Positions 31,382-39,493 of a stretch of DNA of 64,000 bases are shown here, piece after piece. Both the position numbers and the translations under genes were made by a program. The stretch covers positions 1,875,394-1,939,393 of the forward strand of contig NC_009437.1 in assembly GCF_000016545.1 (NCBI RefSeq). Direction: 5' to 3'. This DNA is from Caldicellulosiruptor saccharolyticus DSM 8903 (GTDB taxonomy: Bacteria > Bacillota > Thermoanaerobacteria > Caldicellulosiruptorales > Caldicellulosiruptoraceae). A model generated the notes under the pieces. It saw only the letters and a list, made by a program, of their open reading frames with translations, had not been told where the DNA came from and did not search any database. Each line of letters begins with the position of its first letter. Positions within the stretch are counted from its first letter, which is position 1.

Positions 31382-32095
31382 TTGGTTCGCCTTCAAAAAT
31401 TTATGGCTGACTGTGGTGTTGCATCACGCAGAAAGTGCGAAGAGATTATTCTCCAAGGAAGAGTAAAGGTAAATGGTAGAACCATTACAGAGCTTGGCTT
31501 TAAAGTTGACCCTCAAAAGGATAAAGTCTTGGTTGATGGCAAAAAGCTTGTACCAGTCCAAAAGAAGATTTATATAATGCTCAACAAGCCATTTGGTGTG
31601 ATATCTTCTGCAAAGGATGAGAAGGGTAGAAAAACTGTTGTAGACCTTGTAAAAGACAAAGTGGATGTTAGAGTTTTTCCTGTAGGAAGACTTGACTTTG
31701 ACACAACAGGGCTTATACTTCTTACAAATGATGGAGAGTTTGCATATAAAGTTACACATCCTAAACATGATATTGAAAAAACATATATTGCACTCATTGA
31801 AGGTGTGCCAACAAAAGAAGAGATAGAGCAGTTTAAAAAGGGCCTTTTTATTGATGGAAAACTGACTTCACCTGCGAAGTTTAGGATTTTAAAGGTTTTT
31901 AAAGGAATGTCTCTTGTTGAGATAAAAATACACGAAGGAAGGAACAGACAAGTAAGAAAAATGTGCGATGCAATTGGACACAGGGTATTAAAACTTAAAA
32001 GAGTTGCAATAGGCAAGCTAAAACTTGGCAAGCTAAAAGAAGGAGAGTTTGTTTTTTTAGATGAGAATATGGTAAACAAGGTGTTTGAAAAATAA
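31382..32095 (+). CDS. RsuA/RluB-family rRNA pseudouridine synthase
   Basis: A 237-residue enzyme with an N-terminal S4 domain (VRLQKFMADCGVASRRKCEE) and the RsuA-type core. The catalytic Asp is in GRLDFDTTGLILLTNDGE, and IHEGRNRQVRKMCDAIGH follows. It isomerises a uridine in 23S rRNA, probably RluB-like (site 2605) since it is the S4-containing type, though this is an inference. It starts at TTG after AGGTGATT, immediately after thiI. A second RsuA-like gene occurs at 53952. Confidence 0.9.
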   Translation: MVRLQKFMADCGVASRRKCEEIILQGRVKVNGRTITELGFKVDPQKDKVLVDGKKLVPVQKKIYIMLNKPFGVISSAKDEKGRKTVVDLVKDKVDVRVFPVGRLDFDTTGLILLTNDGEFAYKVTHPKHDIEKTYIALIEGVPTKEEIEQFKKGLFIDGKLTSPAKFRILKVFKGMSLVEIKIHEGRNRQVRKMCDAIGHRVLKLKRVAIGKLKLGKLKEGEFVFLDENMVNKVFEK

Positions 32096-32120
32096 GAGTT
32101 TTAGAAAGGAGACGGTTACA

Positions 32121-33236
32121 TTGGTAGATGAAAGAGTAAAAGTACTTGCAAAAAATCTTATAGAATACTCTGTGGAGCTAAAAAGTGGTGAAAAGATTTT
32201 GATAGAACTGATTGGGGAAGAAATTGATTTGGCAAAGGAGCTTATAGACCTTTCATATCAAAAAGGTGCAATGCCATTTTTGTGGATTAAGAATCAAAGT
32301 CTATTAAGAGATCTTCTTTTAAATGCCACTGAAGACCAAATAAAAATAATTGCTGAAAACGAAAGGCAACTTATGGAAAAAATGGATGCTTATATTGGTA
32401 TTAGATCAAGCCAAAATCCATTTGAACTAAGTGATGTGCCAGATGATAAGATGGCGCTGTATCAGAAAATCTGGTTTCACAAAGTGCACGGCGAGGTTAG
32501 AGTACCAAAGACAAAGTGGTGTATTTTAAGATACCCCAATTACTCAATGGCTCAGCAGGCAAGGATGAGCAAAGAGGCATTTGAAGATTTTTATTTCAAT
32601 GTTTGCAACCTTGACTACAGAAAGATGTCAAGGGCAATGGACAAGCTGGTGGAACTTATGGAAAAAACAGATGAAGTGAGGATAGTAGGTGAGGGCACAG
32701 ACCTCACATTTTCAATAAAAGGTATGAAGGCTGTAAAATGTGATGGACATATGAATATACCTGATGGTGAAGTATACACTGCACCTGTTAAAGACTCTGT
32801 CAATGGGTATATAACCTATAACACCCCTTCAAACTATGCAGGTTTTAAGTTTGAAAATATTAGGTTTGAATTTAAAGATGGAAAGATTGTAAAAGCTACT
32901 GCAAACAACACAGAAAAGTTAAATAAGATTTTGGACACAGACGAGGGTGCAAGGTATATAGGTGAATTTTCAATTGGACTTAATCCATACATTACAAAGC
33001 CTATGGAAGACACCCTATTTGATGAGAAGATAGCCGGAAGCATACACTTTACACCAGGCAGTGCTTATGAGGGTGCTGACAATGGCAACAGATCAGCTGT
33101 GCACTGGGATATAGTGTTGATTCAGACCCCTGAGTATGGCGGCGGAGAAATTTACTTTGATGGAAGACTTATTAGAAAAGATGGAAGATTTGTCATACCT
33201 GAGCTTGAAGATTTAAATCCAGAAAATCTCAAATAA
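32121..33236 (+). CDS. M29-family aminopeptidase (AmpS/thermophilic aminopeptidase)
   Basis: A 371-residue metallo-aminopeptidase of family M29. The start is TTG 32121, which has AAAGGAG 9 nt upstream; the frame is open further upstream to 32085, inside the preceding gene. Probable two-metal ligands lie in the C-terminal half: NIPDGEVYTAPVKDSVNG, an acidic EFSIGLNPY segment, and SIHFTPGSAYEGADN with AVHWDIVLI. It is soluble, with no signal peptide, and would release N-terminal amino acids from peptides in the cytoplasm. Confidence 0.92.
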   Translation: MVDERVKVLAKNLIEYSVELKSGEKILIELIGEEIDLAKELIDLSYQKGAMPFLWIKNQSLLRDLLLNATEDQIKIIAENERQLMEKMDAYIGIRSSQNPFELSDVPDDKMALYQKIWFHKVHGEVRVPKTKWCILRYPNYSMAQQARMSKEAFEDFYFNVCNLDYRKMSRAMDKLVELMEKTDEVRIVGEGTDLTFSIKGMKAVKCDGHMNIPDGEVYTAPVKDSVNGYITYNTPSNYAGFKFENIRFEFKDGKIVKATANNTEKLNKILDTDEGARYIGEFSIGLNPYITKPMEDTLFDEKIAGSIHFTPGSAYEGADNGNRSAVHWDIVLIQTPEYGGGEIYFDGRLIRKDGRFVIPELEDLNPENLK

Positions 33237-33308
33237 ATTTTTCTCACAAACTCAAGTTTTCATGAATAACATAGAAGTAGACATAAAATTTTGTAGGGTG
33301 AGAATACT

Positions 33309-33611
33309 TTGGATAGCTATTTTTCAGCTCAGGAGCTTGGTACATTTGCAGGGATTACAGTTGCTACAAATGTTATTGTTCAGTTTACAAAAGGCATATT
33401 CAAAAAATGGTGCAAAGATTATGTAATTAGAATCTACACCTTTTTTGTAGCATTTGTTCTATCCTTTGTTTTTATTCCACACCAAAACACGTTAAAAGAT
33501 ATTACGCTACTGATGATAAATTCTATACTAATCTGCATGGCATCATTTGGGAATTATGAAATGATAAAGGACACATATCGAAAAAAGTCTACGGATGAAA
33601 AACACACCTAA
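33309..33611 (+). CDS. small holin-like membrane protein of unknown function
   Basis: A 100-residue protein with TTG start after AGGGTGAGA. Two or three hydrophobic stretches are seen: an amphipathic AGITVATNVIVQFTKGI, then YTFFVAFVLSFVFIP, then ITLLMINSILICMASFG. The tail is charged (KDTYRKKSTDEK). This layout resembles small phage-type holins and holin-like proteins, but no endolysin or phage gene is beside it. It ends in its own terminator, so it is probably a single-gene unit or the last gene of the dnaJ run. Confidence 0.65.
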   Translation: MDSYFSAQELGTFAGITVATNVIVQFTKGIFKKWCKDYVIRIYTFFVAFVLSFVFIPHQNTLKDITLLMINSILICMASFGNYEMIKDTYRKKSTDEKHT

Positions 33612-33619
33612 ATTATTTT

Positions 33620-33650
33620 AGGGGGATGATTTTTGGCATCCCCCTTTTTA
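33620..33650 (+). terminator. terminator after the holin-like gene
   Basis: GGGGGATG (33621-33628) pairs with CATCCCCC (33637-33644) around an 8-nt loop, followed by T's. It ends the dnaJ-to-33611 gene run. Confidence 0.88.
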
Positions 33651-33673
33651 TATTCCCTTCCTACCATCCTACT

Positions 33674-33862
33674 TCATTGAATTTCCTTTATCTTTTCATT
33701 AAGTTCTTTTAGTTCATCTGTGAGATGGCTTTTTAGTTTTGAAATCTCTTCAATCTTTGAAAACTCTTCTAACAGCAGGTTTTCTGTTTCAATTGGTATG
33801 TTAAATTCCTTTAAGTTAACTAAGTTTGTGTCAAAGTATATGTCACACTTGGGAGTAAACAT
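33674..33862 (-). CDS. small coiled-coil hypothetical protein
   Basis: A 62-residue minus-strand protein beginning MFTPKCDIYFDTNLVNLKEF and ending in a Glu/Lys/Leu coiled coil (SKLKSHLTDELKELNEKIKEIQ). The ATG has a very strong GGAAGGGGGG site 7-8 nt upstream. A possible promoter on that strand is GTTCAA (33917-33912 read TTGAAC), 19 nt, TATAAT (33892-33887). No domain is recognised. Its sense orientation is opposite to both neighbours. Confidence 0.65.
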   Translation of the reverse strand: MFTPKCDIYFDTNLVNLKEFNIPIETENLLLEEFSKIEEISKLKSHLTDELKELNEKIKEIQ

Positions 33863-34052
33863 TTTAGATCCCCCCTTCCAATATATATTATACCCGCTGT
33901 ATTATCAATATGTTCAATGTATCCACGAATACTTCAAAAATACATGTATATTTAAACTTTAAAATCTTTGCTATAATAAAAGGTAGTTTATCGCAAGAAA
34001 AGCTGTGCCTATTAAAGAATAGAAAAACATTTTTATAAGGGGAAAATGAGAA

Positions 34053-34889
34053 ATGAGTACTTTCATAGAATTTATAAATGTCAGCTTTTCATATACAAGT
34101 TCGGATGGAAGCAAAAATCCTGCGTTAGTTGATATAAATTTAAAGATAGAGAAAGGAGAATTTGTTTCAATTTTAGGGCTCAATGGTTCAGGGAAATCCA
34201 CTTTGGCAAAGCTAATAAATGGGCTTTTAATACCTGAAAAAGGTGATGTACTGGTTGACGGTATGAACACAAAGGATGTAAGTCAAATTTGGGAGATAAG
34301 AAGAAAGTGTGGATATATATTTCAAAATCCTGATAATCAATTGGTTGCCTCGATAGTTGAAGAAGATGTTGCTTTTGGGCCAGAGAATTTAGGGTTTGAA
34401 CGTGAGGAAATAATAAGAGCTGTAAATGAGGCGCTTGAAACTGTTGAGATGATTGAATATAGAAATCACGCAACATACAAGCTTTCTGGTGGGCAAAAAC
34501 AGAGGGTTGCGATTGCCGGAATTTTAGCAATGAAACCAGAATGTATCATTTTAGATGAGCCAACTTCTATGCTTGATCCAAAAGGGAGGAAAGAGGTCAT
34601 ATCGACCATCTTAAGACTCAACAGGGAAGAAAAAAAGACAATTGTTTTGGTCACTCACAATATTGATGAGATGATATACAGTAATAAAGTGGTGGTTTTA
34701 GAAAATGGAAAGATAAAATATATAGGGACTCCGAAAGAGCTTTTAAAGCTTGATTGGTTTTATGAGATGGGATTTGATATGCCTCAGATTTTAAAGCTTT
34801 CTTATGAGCTTAAAAAAAGAGGGATTGATATCGATGGTGAAATCTGGACAGTTGATGAAATGGAGAGATTTTTATGTTCATTGAGATGA
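34053..34889 (+). CDS. ecfA1: ECF transporter ATPase A1
   Basis: A 278-residue ABC ATPase of the energy-coupling factor module. Walker A is GLNGSGKST, the Q loop GYIFQNPDNQ, the signature LSGGQKQR and Walker B CIILDEP, followed by the H loop VTHNIDEM. It pairs with EcfA2 and EcfT, the next two genes, to power substrate-specific S components. It overlaps ecfA2 by 16 nt. A TATAAT at 33972-33977 marks a possible promoter in the 190-nt region before it; the -35 is unclear. Confidence 0.95.
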   Translation: MSTFIEFINVSFSYTSSDGSKNPALVDINLKIEKGEFVSILGLNGSGKSTLAKLINGLLIPEKGDVLVDGMNTKDVSQIWEIRRKCGYIFQNPDNQLVASIVEEDVAFGPENLGFEREEIIRAVNEALETVEMIEYRNHATYKLSGGQKQRVAIAGILAMKPECIILDEPTSMLDPKGRKEVISTILRLNREEKKTIVLVTHNIDEMIYSNKVVVLENGKIKYIGTPKELLKLDWFYEMGFDMPQILKLSYELKKRGIDIDGEIWTVDEMERFLCSLR

Positions 34890-35746
34890 GAGATGTTGAA
34901 TATGTGTATGGTTATAAAACACCATTTGAAAAAAAGGCATTATCTGGGGTTAACCTCACAATCTCAAAAGGTGAATTTATTGGAATAATAGGAAAAACAG
35001 GTTCGGGAAAATCAACTCTTGTTCAGCTTATGAATGGACTCCTTATACCTCAGCGGGGAGACGTCATTGTTGATGGAATAAATACCAAGGAAAAAAAGAA
35101 GGTAAAAGAGATTCGAAAAAGAGTTGGGCTTGTTTTCCAATACCCTGAATATCAGCTTTTTGAAGAGACGGTATATAGAGACATTGCATTTGGACCAAAG
35201 AATTTAGGGTTTTCTGACGAGGAGATTGAAAAGAGAGTAAAAGAGGTATGTGAACTTTTAGAAATACCGAGGGCTATTTTGGAAAAATCACCGTTTGAGC
35301 TATCGGGCGGACAAAAGCGAAGGGTTGCAATTGCCGGAATTATGGCAATGGACCCTGAGTGTTTGATTTTAGATGAACCTACTGCTGGGCTTGATATGAG
35401 GGGAAGAAAAAGAATATTCAATATAATAGAAAGACTTCATCGTGAAGTGAAAAAGACTATAATTCTTATTTCACACAATTTAGAAGATGTTGCGTCAATG
35501 TGTGAAAGAGTGATTGTGTTAAATAGCGGAAAAATCTATTTTGACGGTTCGAAACATGAGATATTTGAGAATATCCAGCTTTTAGAAAAAAGCGGTTTGA
35601 TTGCGCCAGATATATTGTATCTTCAGCACAGGCTTAAAATGAGAGGATTTAAAATTGAAAGGTTTGAGTACAGAATAGAAAATGTTGCTGACATGATTGT
35701 GAAAAATATAGCAGGAAGTATTACAAAAGAAGGTGGCAAAGAATAA
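34874..35746 (+). CDS. ecfA2: ECF transporter ATPase A2
   Basis: A 290-residue ABC ATPase, partner of EcfA1. Walker A is GKTGSGKST, the Q loop GLVFQYPEYQLFEETV, the signature LSGGQKRR and Walker B CLILDEP; the H loop is ISHNLEDV. The Q-loop form FQYPEYQLFE is typical of EcfA2. Its ATG lies inside ecfA1 and its stop overlaps the ecfT start by 1 nt, so the three genes are tightly coupled. Confidence 0.95.
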   Translation: MFIEMRDVEYVYGYKTPFEKKALSGVNLTISKGEFIGIIGKTGSGKSTLVQLMNGLLIPQRGDVIVDGINTKEKKKVKEIRKRVGLVFQYPEYQLFEETVYRDIAFGPKNLGFSDEEIEKRVKEVCELLEIPRAILEKSPFELSGGQKRRVAIAGIMAMDPECLILDEPTAGLDMRGRKRIFNIIERLHREVKKTIILISHNLEDVASMCERVIVLNSGKIYFDGSKHEIFENIQLLEKSGLIAPDILYLQHRLKMRGFKIERFEYRIENVADMIVKNIAGSITKEGGKE

Positions 35747-36534
35747 TGGTTGATTTTATAATCGGTCAGTACGTCAAAAGAGATTCATTTGTGCACAAGC
35801 TTGATCCACGGACAAAGATAATAATCTTGGTATTTTTCTGTATCTCTATCTTTGTAGTGAATAATTTTTGGGGATATGTATTTTTATTTGCTTTAATAGT
35901 ATTGTGGACCATCTTTTCAAAGACAAACCCAATATTACTTTTGCGCGGTACAAAACCAGTGTTTGTTCTAATTTTGATAACTGTCATTTTTAACCTTTTT
36001 TTGACTCAAGGAAGGACAGTGGTAAAGTTTTTAGGTTTGACAATTACAGACAAAGGGATAATTCTTTCATTATTTTTAGTAATAAGACTTCTACTACTTA
36101 TATTTTCTACCAGCTTGCTCACACTTTCAACCTCCCCAATTGAGATAACAGATGCTTTAGAAGAGCTGTTAAAACCTTTGAAAAAACTCAAATTTCCTGT
36201 ACATGAGATTTCAATGATGATGTCAATTGCTTTGAGATTTATCCCCACAATTTATGAAGAGACAGACAAGATTATGAAAGCTCAAATGTCAAGAGGTGCT
36301 GATTTCGAAAGTGGAGGATTTGTAAAGAAGGCAAAGTCGCTTTTGCCACTTTTGATTCCCCTTTTTATATCAGCATTTAAAAGAGCAGATGAACTTGCAA
36401 TTGCCATGGAAGCCCGATGCTATCGAGGCTCAGAAGGTAGAACAAAATTAAAAAAACTTCAATATTCAACAAACGACTATATTTCCTTTTTAGTAGCAGC
36501 AATTTTAATAGCTTTGGCTGTAATGGTGAGGTGA
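35746..36534 (+). CDS. ecfT: ECF transporter transmembrane protein T
   Basis: A 262-residue membrane protein with five or so transmembrane helices and the two cytoplasmic ARG-type coupling motifs that contact the ATPases: AQMSRGADF (near residue 181) and AMEARCYRG (near 221). It begins with the typical YVKRDSFVHKLDPRTKII. It forms the shared scaffold used by S components such as the RibU-like protein at 54683. It is the third gene of the ecf module and is followed 6 nt later by truA, the common Firmicute order. Confidence 0.94.
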   Translation: MVDFIIGQYVKRDSFVHKLDPRTKIIILVFFCISIFVVNNFWGYVFLFALIVLWTIFSKTNPILLLRGTKPVFVLILITVIFNLFLTQGRTVVKFLGLTITDKGIILSLFLVIRLLLLIFSTSLLTLSTSPIEITDALEELLKPLKKLKFPVHEISMMMSIALRFIPTIYEETDKIMKAQMSRGADFESGGFVKKAKSLLPLLIPLFISAFKRADELAIAMEARCYRGSEGRTKLKKLQYSTNDYISFLVAAILIALAVMVR

Positions 36535-36540
36535 GTTCTT

Positions 36541-37275
36541 TTGAGAAACATTCTTCTCACAATTGAGTATGACGGGACAAACTATTTTGGCTGGCAAAAG
36601 CAGCCTAACAAAAAAACAGTCCAAGGTGTTATTGAAGATGCAATAAAAAAAATTACAGGGGAAGATGTAAATCTTGTTGGATCAGGTCGTACAGATAGAG
36701 GAGTACATGCTTTGGGTCAAAAGGCAAATTTCAAAACAGAAAGCAAAATTCCAACAGAAAAGTTTCCACTTGCTCTTAATTCAGTCCTTCCAAATGATAT
36801 CTCAATAAAAGACGCCGCTGAGGTTTCACTTGATTTTTCAGCACGCTACAGTGCCAAGCAAAAAACATACAAGTATCTAATTTACAACCACAAATTCAGG
36901 CCAGCAATATTGTGCAATTATGTCTATCACTTCCCATATGAGCTTGACTTAGTTTCAATGCAAAAATCTTGTGAGTATTTCATAGGAGAGTATGACTTTA
37001 GTAGCTTTTGTTCAAGTGGCAGTGAAACAAATTCAAAGGTACGTCGTATTTTTGACTGCTATTTAACATTTGAAAATGACTGTATTGCCATATACATCAC
37101 TGCGAATGGATTTCTTTACAATATGGCAAGAATAATAGCAGGAACAATCTTAGATGTGGGGGTTGGCAGATTCAAACCAACAGACATTCCTCTTATAATA
37201 GAGAGCAAAGACAGAACCAAAGCTGGCAAAACTCTTCCGCCTTGGGGACTCTATCTTGTGGATGTTGTTTACTAA
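36541..37275 (+). CDS. truA: tRNA pseudouridine(38-40) synthase TruA
   Basis: A 244-residue enzyme that makes pseudouridine at positions 38-40 of tRNA anticodon arms. The catalytic Asp is D52 in GRTDRGVHALGQ. It begins with LLTIEYDGTNYFGWQKQPNKKTVQG, quoted here as TIEYDGTNYFGWQKQPN, and ends with the typical PPWGLYLVDVVY. It starts at TTG and is in the ecf operon by spacing. Confidence 0.95.
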   Translation: MRNILLTIEYDGTNYFGWQKQPNKKTVQGVIEDAIKKITGEDVNLVGSGRTDRGVHALGQKANFKTESKIPTEKFPLALNSVLPNDISIKDAAEVSLDFSARYSAKQKTYKYLIYNHKFRPAILCNYVYHFPYELDLVSMQKSCEYFIGEYDFSSFCSSGSETNSKVRRIFDCYLTFENDCIAIYITANGFLYNMARIIAGTILDVGVGRFKPTDIPLIIESKDRTKAGKTLPPWGLYLVDVVY

Positions 37276-37306
37276 ACTTCTCTATAAAGCACGGAGAAAA
37301 ATAAAA

Positions 37307-37383
<77 letters not shown>

Positions 37384-37547
37384 ACCACTGAATTATTAAC
37401 TTTTGCAGTATGTATTATAGCATAGATTTTTAAAATTTGCAAATAGAATAATGTAGATAAAATGCTTATTTTTAGCCGTATAATCAATGAAATTCTTAAA
37501 ACAAAGTTTCTATCGTTTGATAAACAATACAGATGAAGAGGTGGAGA

Positions 37548-38127
37548 ATGAAACGAATTTTTAAGCTCTTAGGGATTTTGATTGGAAGTGTGATTATCGC
37601 ATTTATTATATTAGAGCTAATAATTATCTCTTTTGGTGTAAATAGCAAACCTAAAAAATCTGATGCTATTATTGTATTGGGCTGTGCAGTATATAGAAAC
37701 TTTCCAAGTCCTTTTTTTAGAGCAAGATTAGATGAAGCTCTAAGACTTTACAATAAAGGGCAGATACATAATAGTCTCTGGTGGAAAAGGACCGGGAGAG
37801 AATATTTCGGAGGCAGAGGTAGGCAAAGAATACCTTGTGGCAAGAGGAGTGCCATCTGAGTGTATTCTCATTGAAAATAAATCTTTCTCTACTTATGAGA
37901 ATTTATTGTTTTCCAAAAAACTTATGAGAAAGTATTCTTTAAAAAGTGCAGTGATTGTATCAAATAAATTTCACTTAAAAAGAGCAAGTATAATTGCAAA
38001 AAGAGTTGGAATAGAAGCAAGTTTTTCTGGAGTTTATGTTGGTCAATACCTTTATGAAGAAGTCCATGGCTTTCTGCGAGAAGTGCCAGCAGTTTTGTAT
38101 ACATATCTCATACACCTAAGGCAATGA
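37548..38127 (+). pseudogene. YdcF/SanA-like (DUF218) membrane protein, frameshifted
   Basis: The N-terminal part (from ATG 37548, after GAGGTGGAGA) has a membrane helix and SDAIIVLGCAVYRNF, the start of a DUF218 domain. Reading then shifts by +1 near 37766: the first frame decays to SLWWKRTGRE and stops at 37859, while the other frame resumes at IIVSGGKGPGENISEAE and gives VARGVPSECILIENKSFST and VIVSNKFHLKRA. Together they make a full-length SanA/YdcF-like protein of about 192 residues. The shift could be a real inactivating mutation or a sequencing error. The gene lies right beside an insertion sequence, and its 3' end overlaps the transposase ORF. Confidence 0.82.
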
Positions 38128-39240
38128 GCGCTTTATAAAAGTAAGGGGGTACGTGGTGAAGACATATTTACCACCAAATTTATTACAGAACAGAGAATAG
38201 AAGGTGCCTACTTTTTTCATAATATCCTCAAGAAGTAATGTAGGAAATTGAAATATATGGGAGGAGACCAGAGATTTTGAAGCTATGAATTTTTCGAATG
38301 GTGTCCTCCCGTTCATTCCTTTACCATTATGAGGTCTGAAAAAGTTCCATGTATCTTGCCATTTCTGGGCTCTTTGAATAAATTCATCTTTTGTTTTACA
38401 TCTTTCAGCATGAATCATTAAAAAATACTCATCATCAGCTCTATGTGAATTTTCAATTATACCCATTAAATGCTTTGCTTTTGGTGGAATAGGATTTAGT
38501 TCTACACCCAAAAATGACAGCATCTCATTCCACTGCTTTAACTTTCTTTCGCTTCCTCCACAAAATTCTGCTCCATTGTCTAATCGGATCTTTATTATAT
38601 TTCTTACATTATGAGTTCTTAACCATAATGCAACTAAGGATATGAACATAAATCCAAAAGCGGATGAAAGTTCGTAAGAATAGGCTGTAAATCTTGTTCT
38701 TGTTGCAACATCTATTATGTTCCACTCATAGCAAGGCAAATTGTATCTTTTCATATGTTCATATACCTCCTTGGGAAGACTTTCTTTGTCTAAAAGATGT
38801 TTTGTATCAAGCTGAAATTCAGAAAATGGGATAAGAGTTTCATAATCGTATAGACTTCTTTCACCTTTTTTTGTTCTTTTTGTTTTTCGAGCTACAGAGT
38901 TTCTTCTAAGAATTGACTTTATTGTGTTTTCACTTATTTTGATACCATATTTTCTGAGAAGATAAAAAGACAAACGTCTATATCTAAAACCAGTTTTTTT
39001 AGACTCTTCGACAATAAAATTTTCGAGTTCAGAAGAAAGCTTTTTGGGAGAAGATTTAGGTTTTTTTGATTTATCTTCAAGAGGACCGTAGACAGCTCTT
39101 CTTACGGTATGTCTTGATACACCTAATATTTTAGCAGTTTTTGATACGTTTTTGTTATTTGATTCAAAGACTTTTCGAACTAATTCTCTAGCTTTTTGAG
39201 GGGATATTTTTCTTAGTTCGTGGTATGATATAATATTCAT
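38116..39240 (-). CDS. DDE-type transposase
   Basis: A 374-residue transposase, from ATG 39240 with GGGAGG upstream. An N-terminal helix-turn-helix (VSKTAKILGVSRHTVRRAVY, about residues 32-51) is followed by a second basic DNA-binding region and an rve-type catalytic core. The likely DDE triad is D145 (FQLDTKHL), D221 (IRLDNGAEF) and E263 (GIIENSHR). The Trp/His/Pro segment WQDTWNFFRPHNGKG is typical of the family. The predicted IS end is at 38148, but the stop codon is at 38116, so the last residues and the stop are read from target DNA. The ATG overlaps the stop of a small upstream ORF. Confidence 0.88.
   Translation of the reverse strand: MNIISYHELRKISPQKARELVRKVFESNNKNVSKTAKILGVSRHTVRRAVYGPLEDKSKKPKSSPKKLSSELENFIVEESKKTGFRYRRLSFYLLRKYGIKISENTIKSILRRNSVARKTKRTKKGERSLYDYETLIPFSEFQLDTKHLLDKESLPKEVYEHMKRYNLPCYEWNIIDVATRTRFTAYSYELSSAFGFMFISLVALWLRTHNVRNIIKIRLDNGAEFCGGSERKLKQWNEMLSFLGVELNPIPPKAKHLMGIIENSHRADDEYFLMIHAERCKTKDEFIQRAQKWQDTWNFFRPHNGKGMNGRTPFEKFIASKSLVSSHIFQFPTLLLEDIMKKVGTFYSLFCNKFGGKYVFTTYPLTFIKRSLP
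38133..38147 (+). repeat. 15-bp direct repeat, left copy (candidate target duplication)
   Basis: TTATAAAAGTAAGGG here is repeated exactly and in the same orientation at 39406-39420. The two copies flank the inverted-repeat-bounded element, so they are best explained as a target site duplication. Confidence 0.75.
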
Positions 39241-39405
39241 AGTAGGCTGTCCTCCCATCCTGGTAGTTTTTCTATTTTTCTTTTGAATATTAGATTACAC
39301 TTTTTAATTATATCAAACAGGAGGGAGGCAGCCTCAACTCTTTTTATGAAATTTTCTTCTTCGTACATTCTTTCGCTGTGGTAAATATCTCTACACCTAT
39401 TCGAG
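38148..39405 (-). mobile_element. insertion sequence with DDE transposase, about 1.26 kb
   Basis: The element lies between two exact 15-bp direct repeats. Near its ends are imperfect inverted repeats: 38155-38174 reads GGTGAAGACATATTTACCAC, and the complement of 39378-39397 reads GGTGTAGAGATATTTACCAC, an 18/20 match. The outermost 7-8 bases at each end do not match. It carries a small ORF and a transposase on the minus strand. Size, repeat structure, duplication length and DDE motifs are compatible with an IS481-like element, but the family name is an inference. It sits between a frameshifted host gene and the infC promoter. Confidence 0.8.
39237..39368 (-). CDS. small ORF translationally coupled to the transposase
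   Basis: A 43-residue ORF inside the IS, from ATG 39368 just inside the right inverted repeat. It is amphipathic and charged (MYEEENFIKRVEAASLLFDI ... KRKIEKLPGWEDSLL). Its TGA overlaps the transposase ATG as ATGA, the arrangement of translational coupling. The frame stays open upstream to 39494, but that stretch covers the infC promoter and host DNA and is unlikely to be coding. The ribosome binding site is weak (GAAAG). Its role, if any, could be in regulating transposase expression; unknown to me. Confidence 0.5.
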   Translation of the reverse strand: MYEEENFIKRVEAASLLFDIIKKCNLIFKRKIEKLPGWEDSLL

Positions 39406-39420
39406 TTATAAAAGTAAGGG
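39406..39420 (+). repeat. 15-bp direct repeat, right copy (candidate target duplication)
   Basis: An exact copy of the repeat at 38133-38147. The -35 box of the infC promoter begins only 4 nt further on, so the element inserted next to, but not into, that promoter. Confidence 0.75.
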
Positions 39421-39424
39421 TATA

Positions 39425-39454
39425 TTGACATCATCCTACCACTTATGATATTCT
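39425..39454 (+). promoter_or_regulatory. promoter of infC-rpmI-rplT
   Basis: TTGACA (39425-39430), 18 nt, TATTCT (39449-39454), immediately past the IS and upstream of the leader hairpins. The predicted leader to infC is about 185 nt. Confidence 0.7.
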
Positions 39455-39493
39455 TATAAAGGTAAAAAAGAAGTAGAAGTCTATCGCTTCTCA

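Noticed and set aside
34053-35746. ecfA1 and ecfA2 as a recent tandem duplication
   Set aside because: The two ATPases differ in Q-loop and flanking motifs characteristic of the distinct A1 and A2 families; the pair is ancient.
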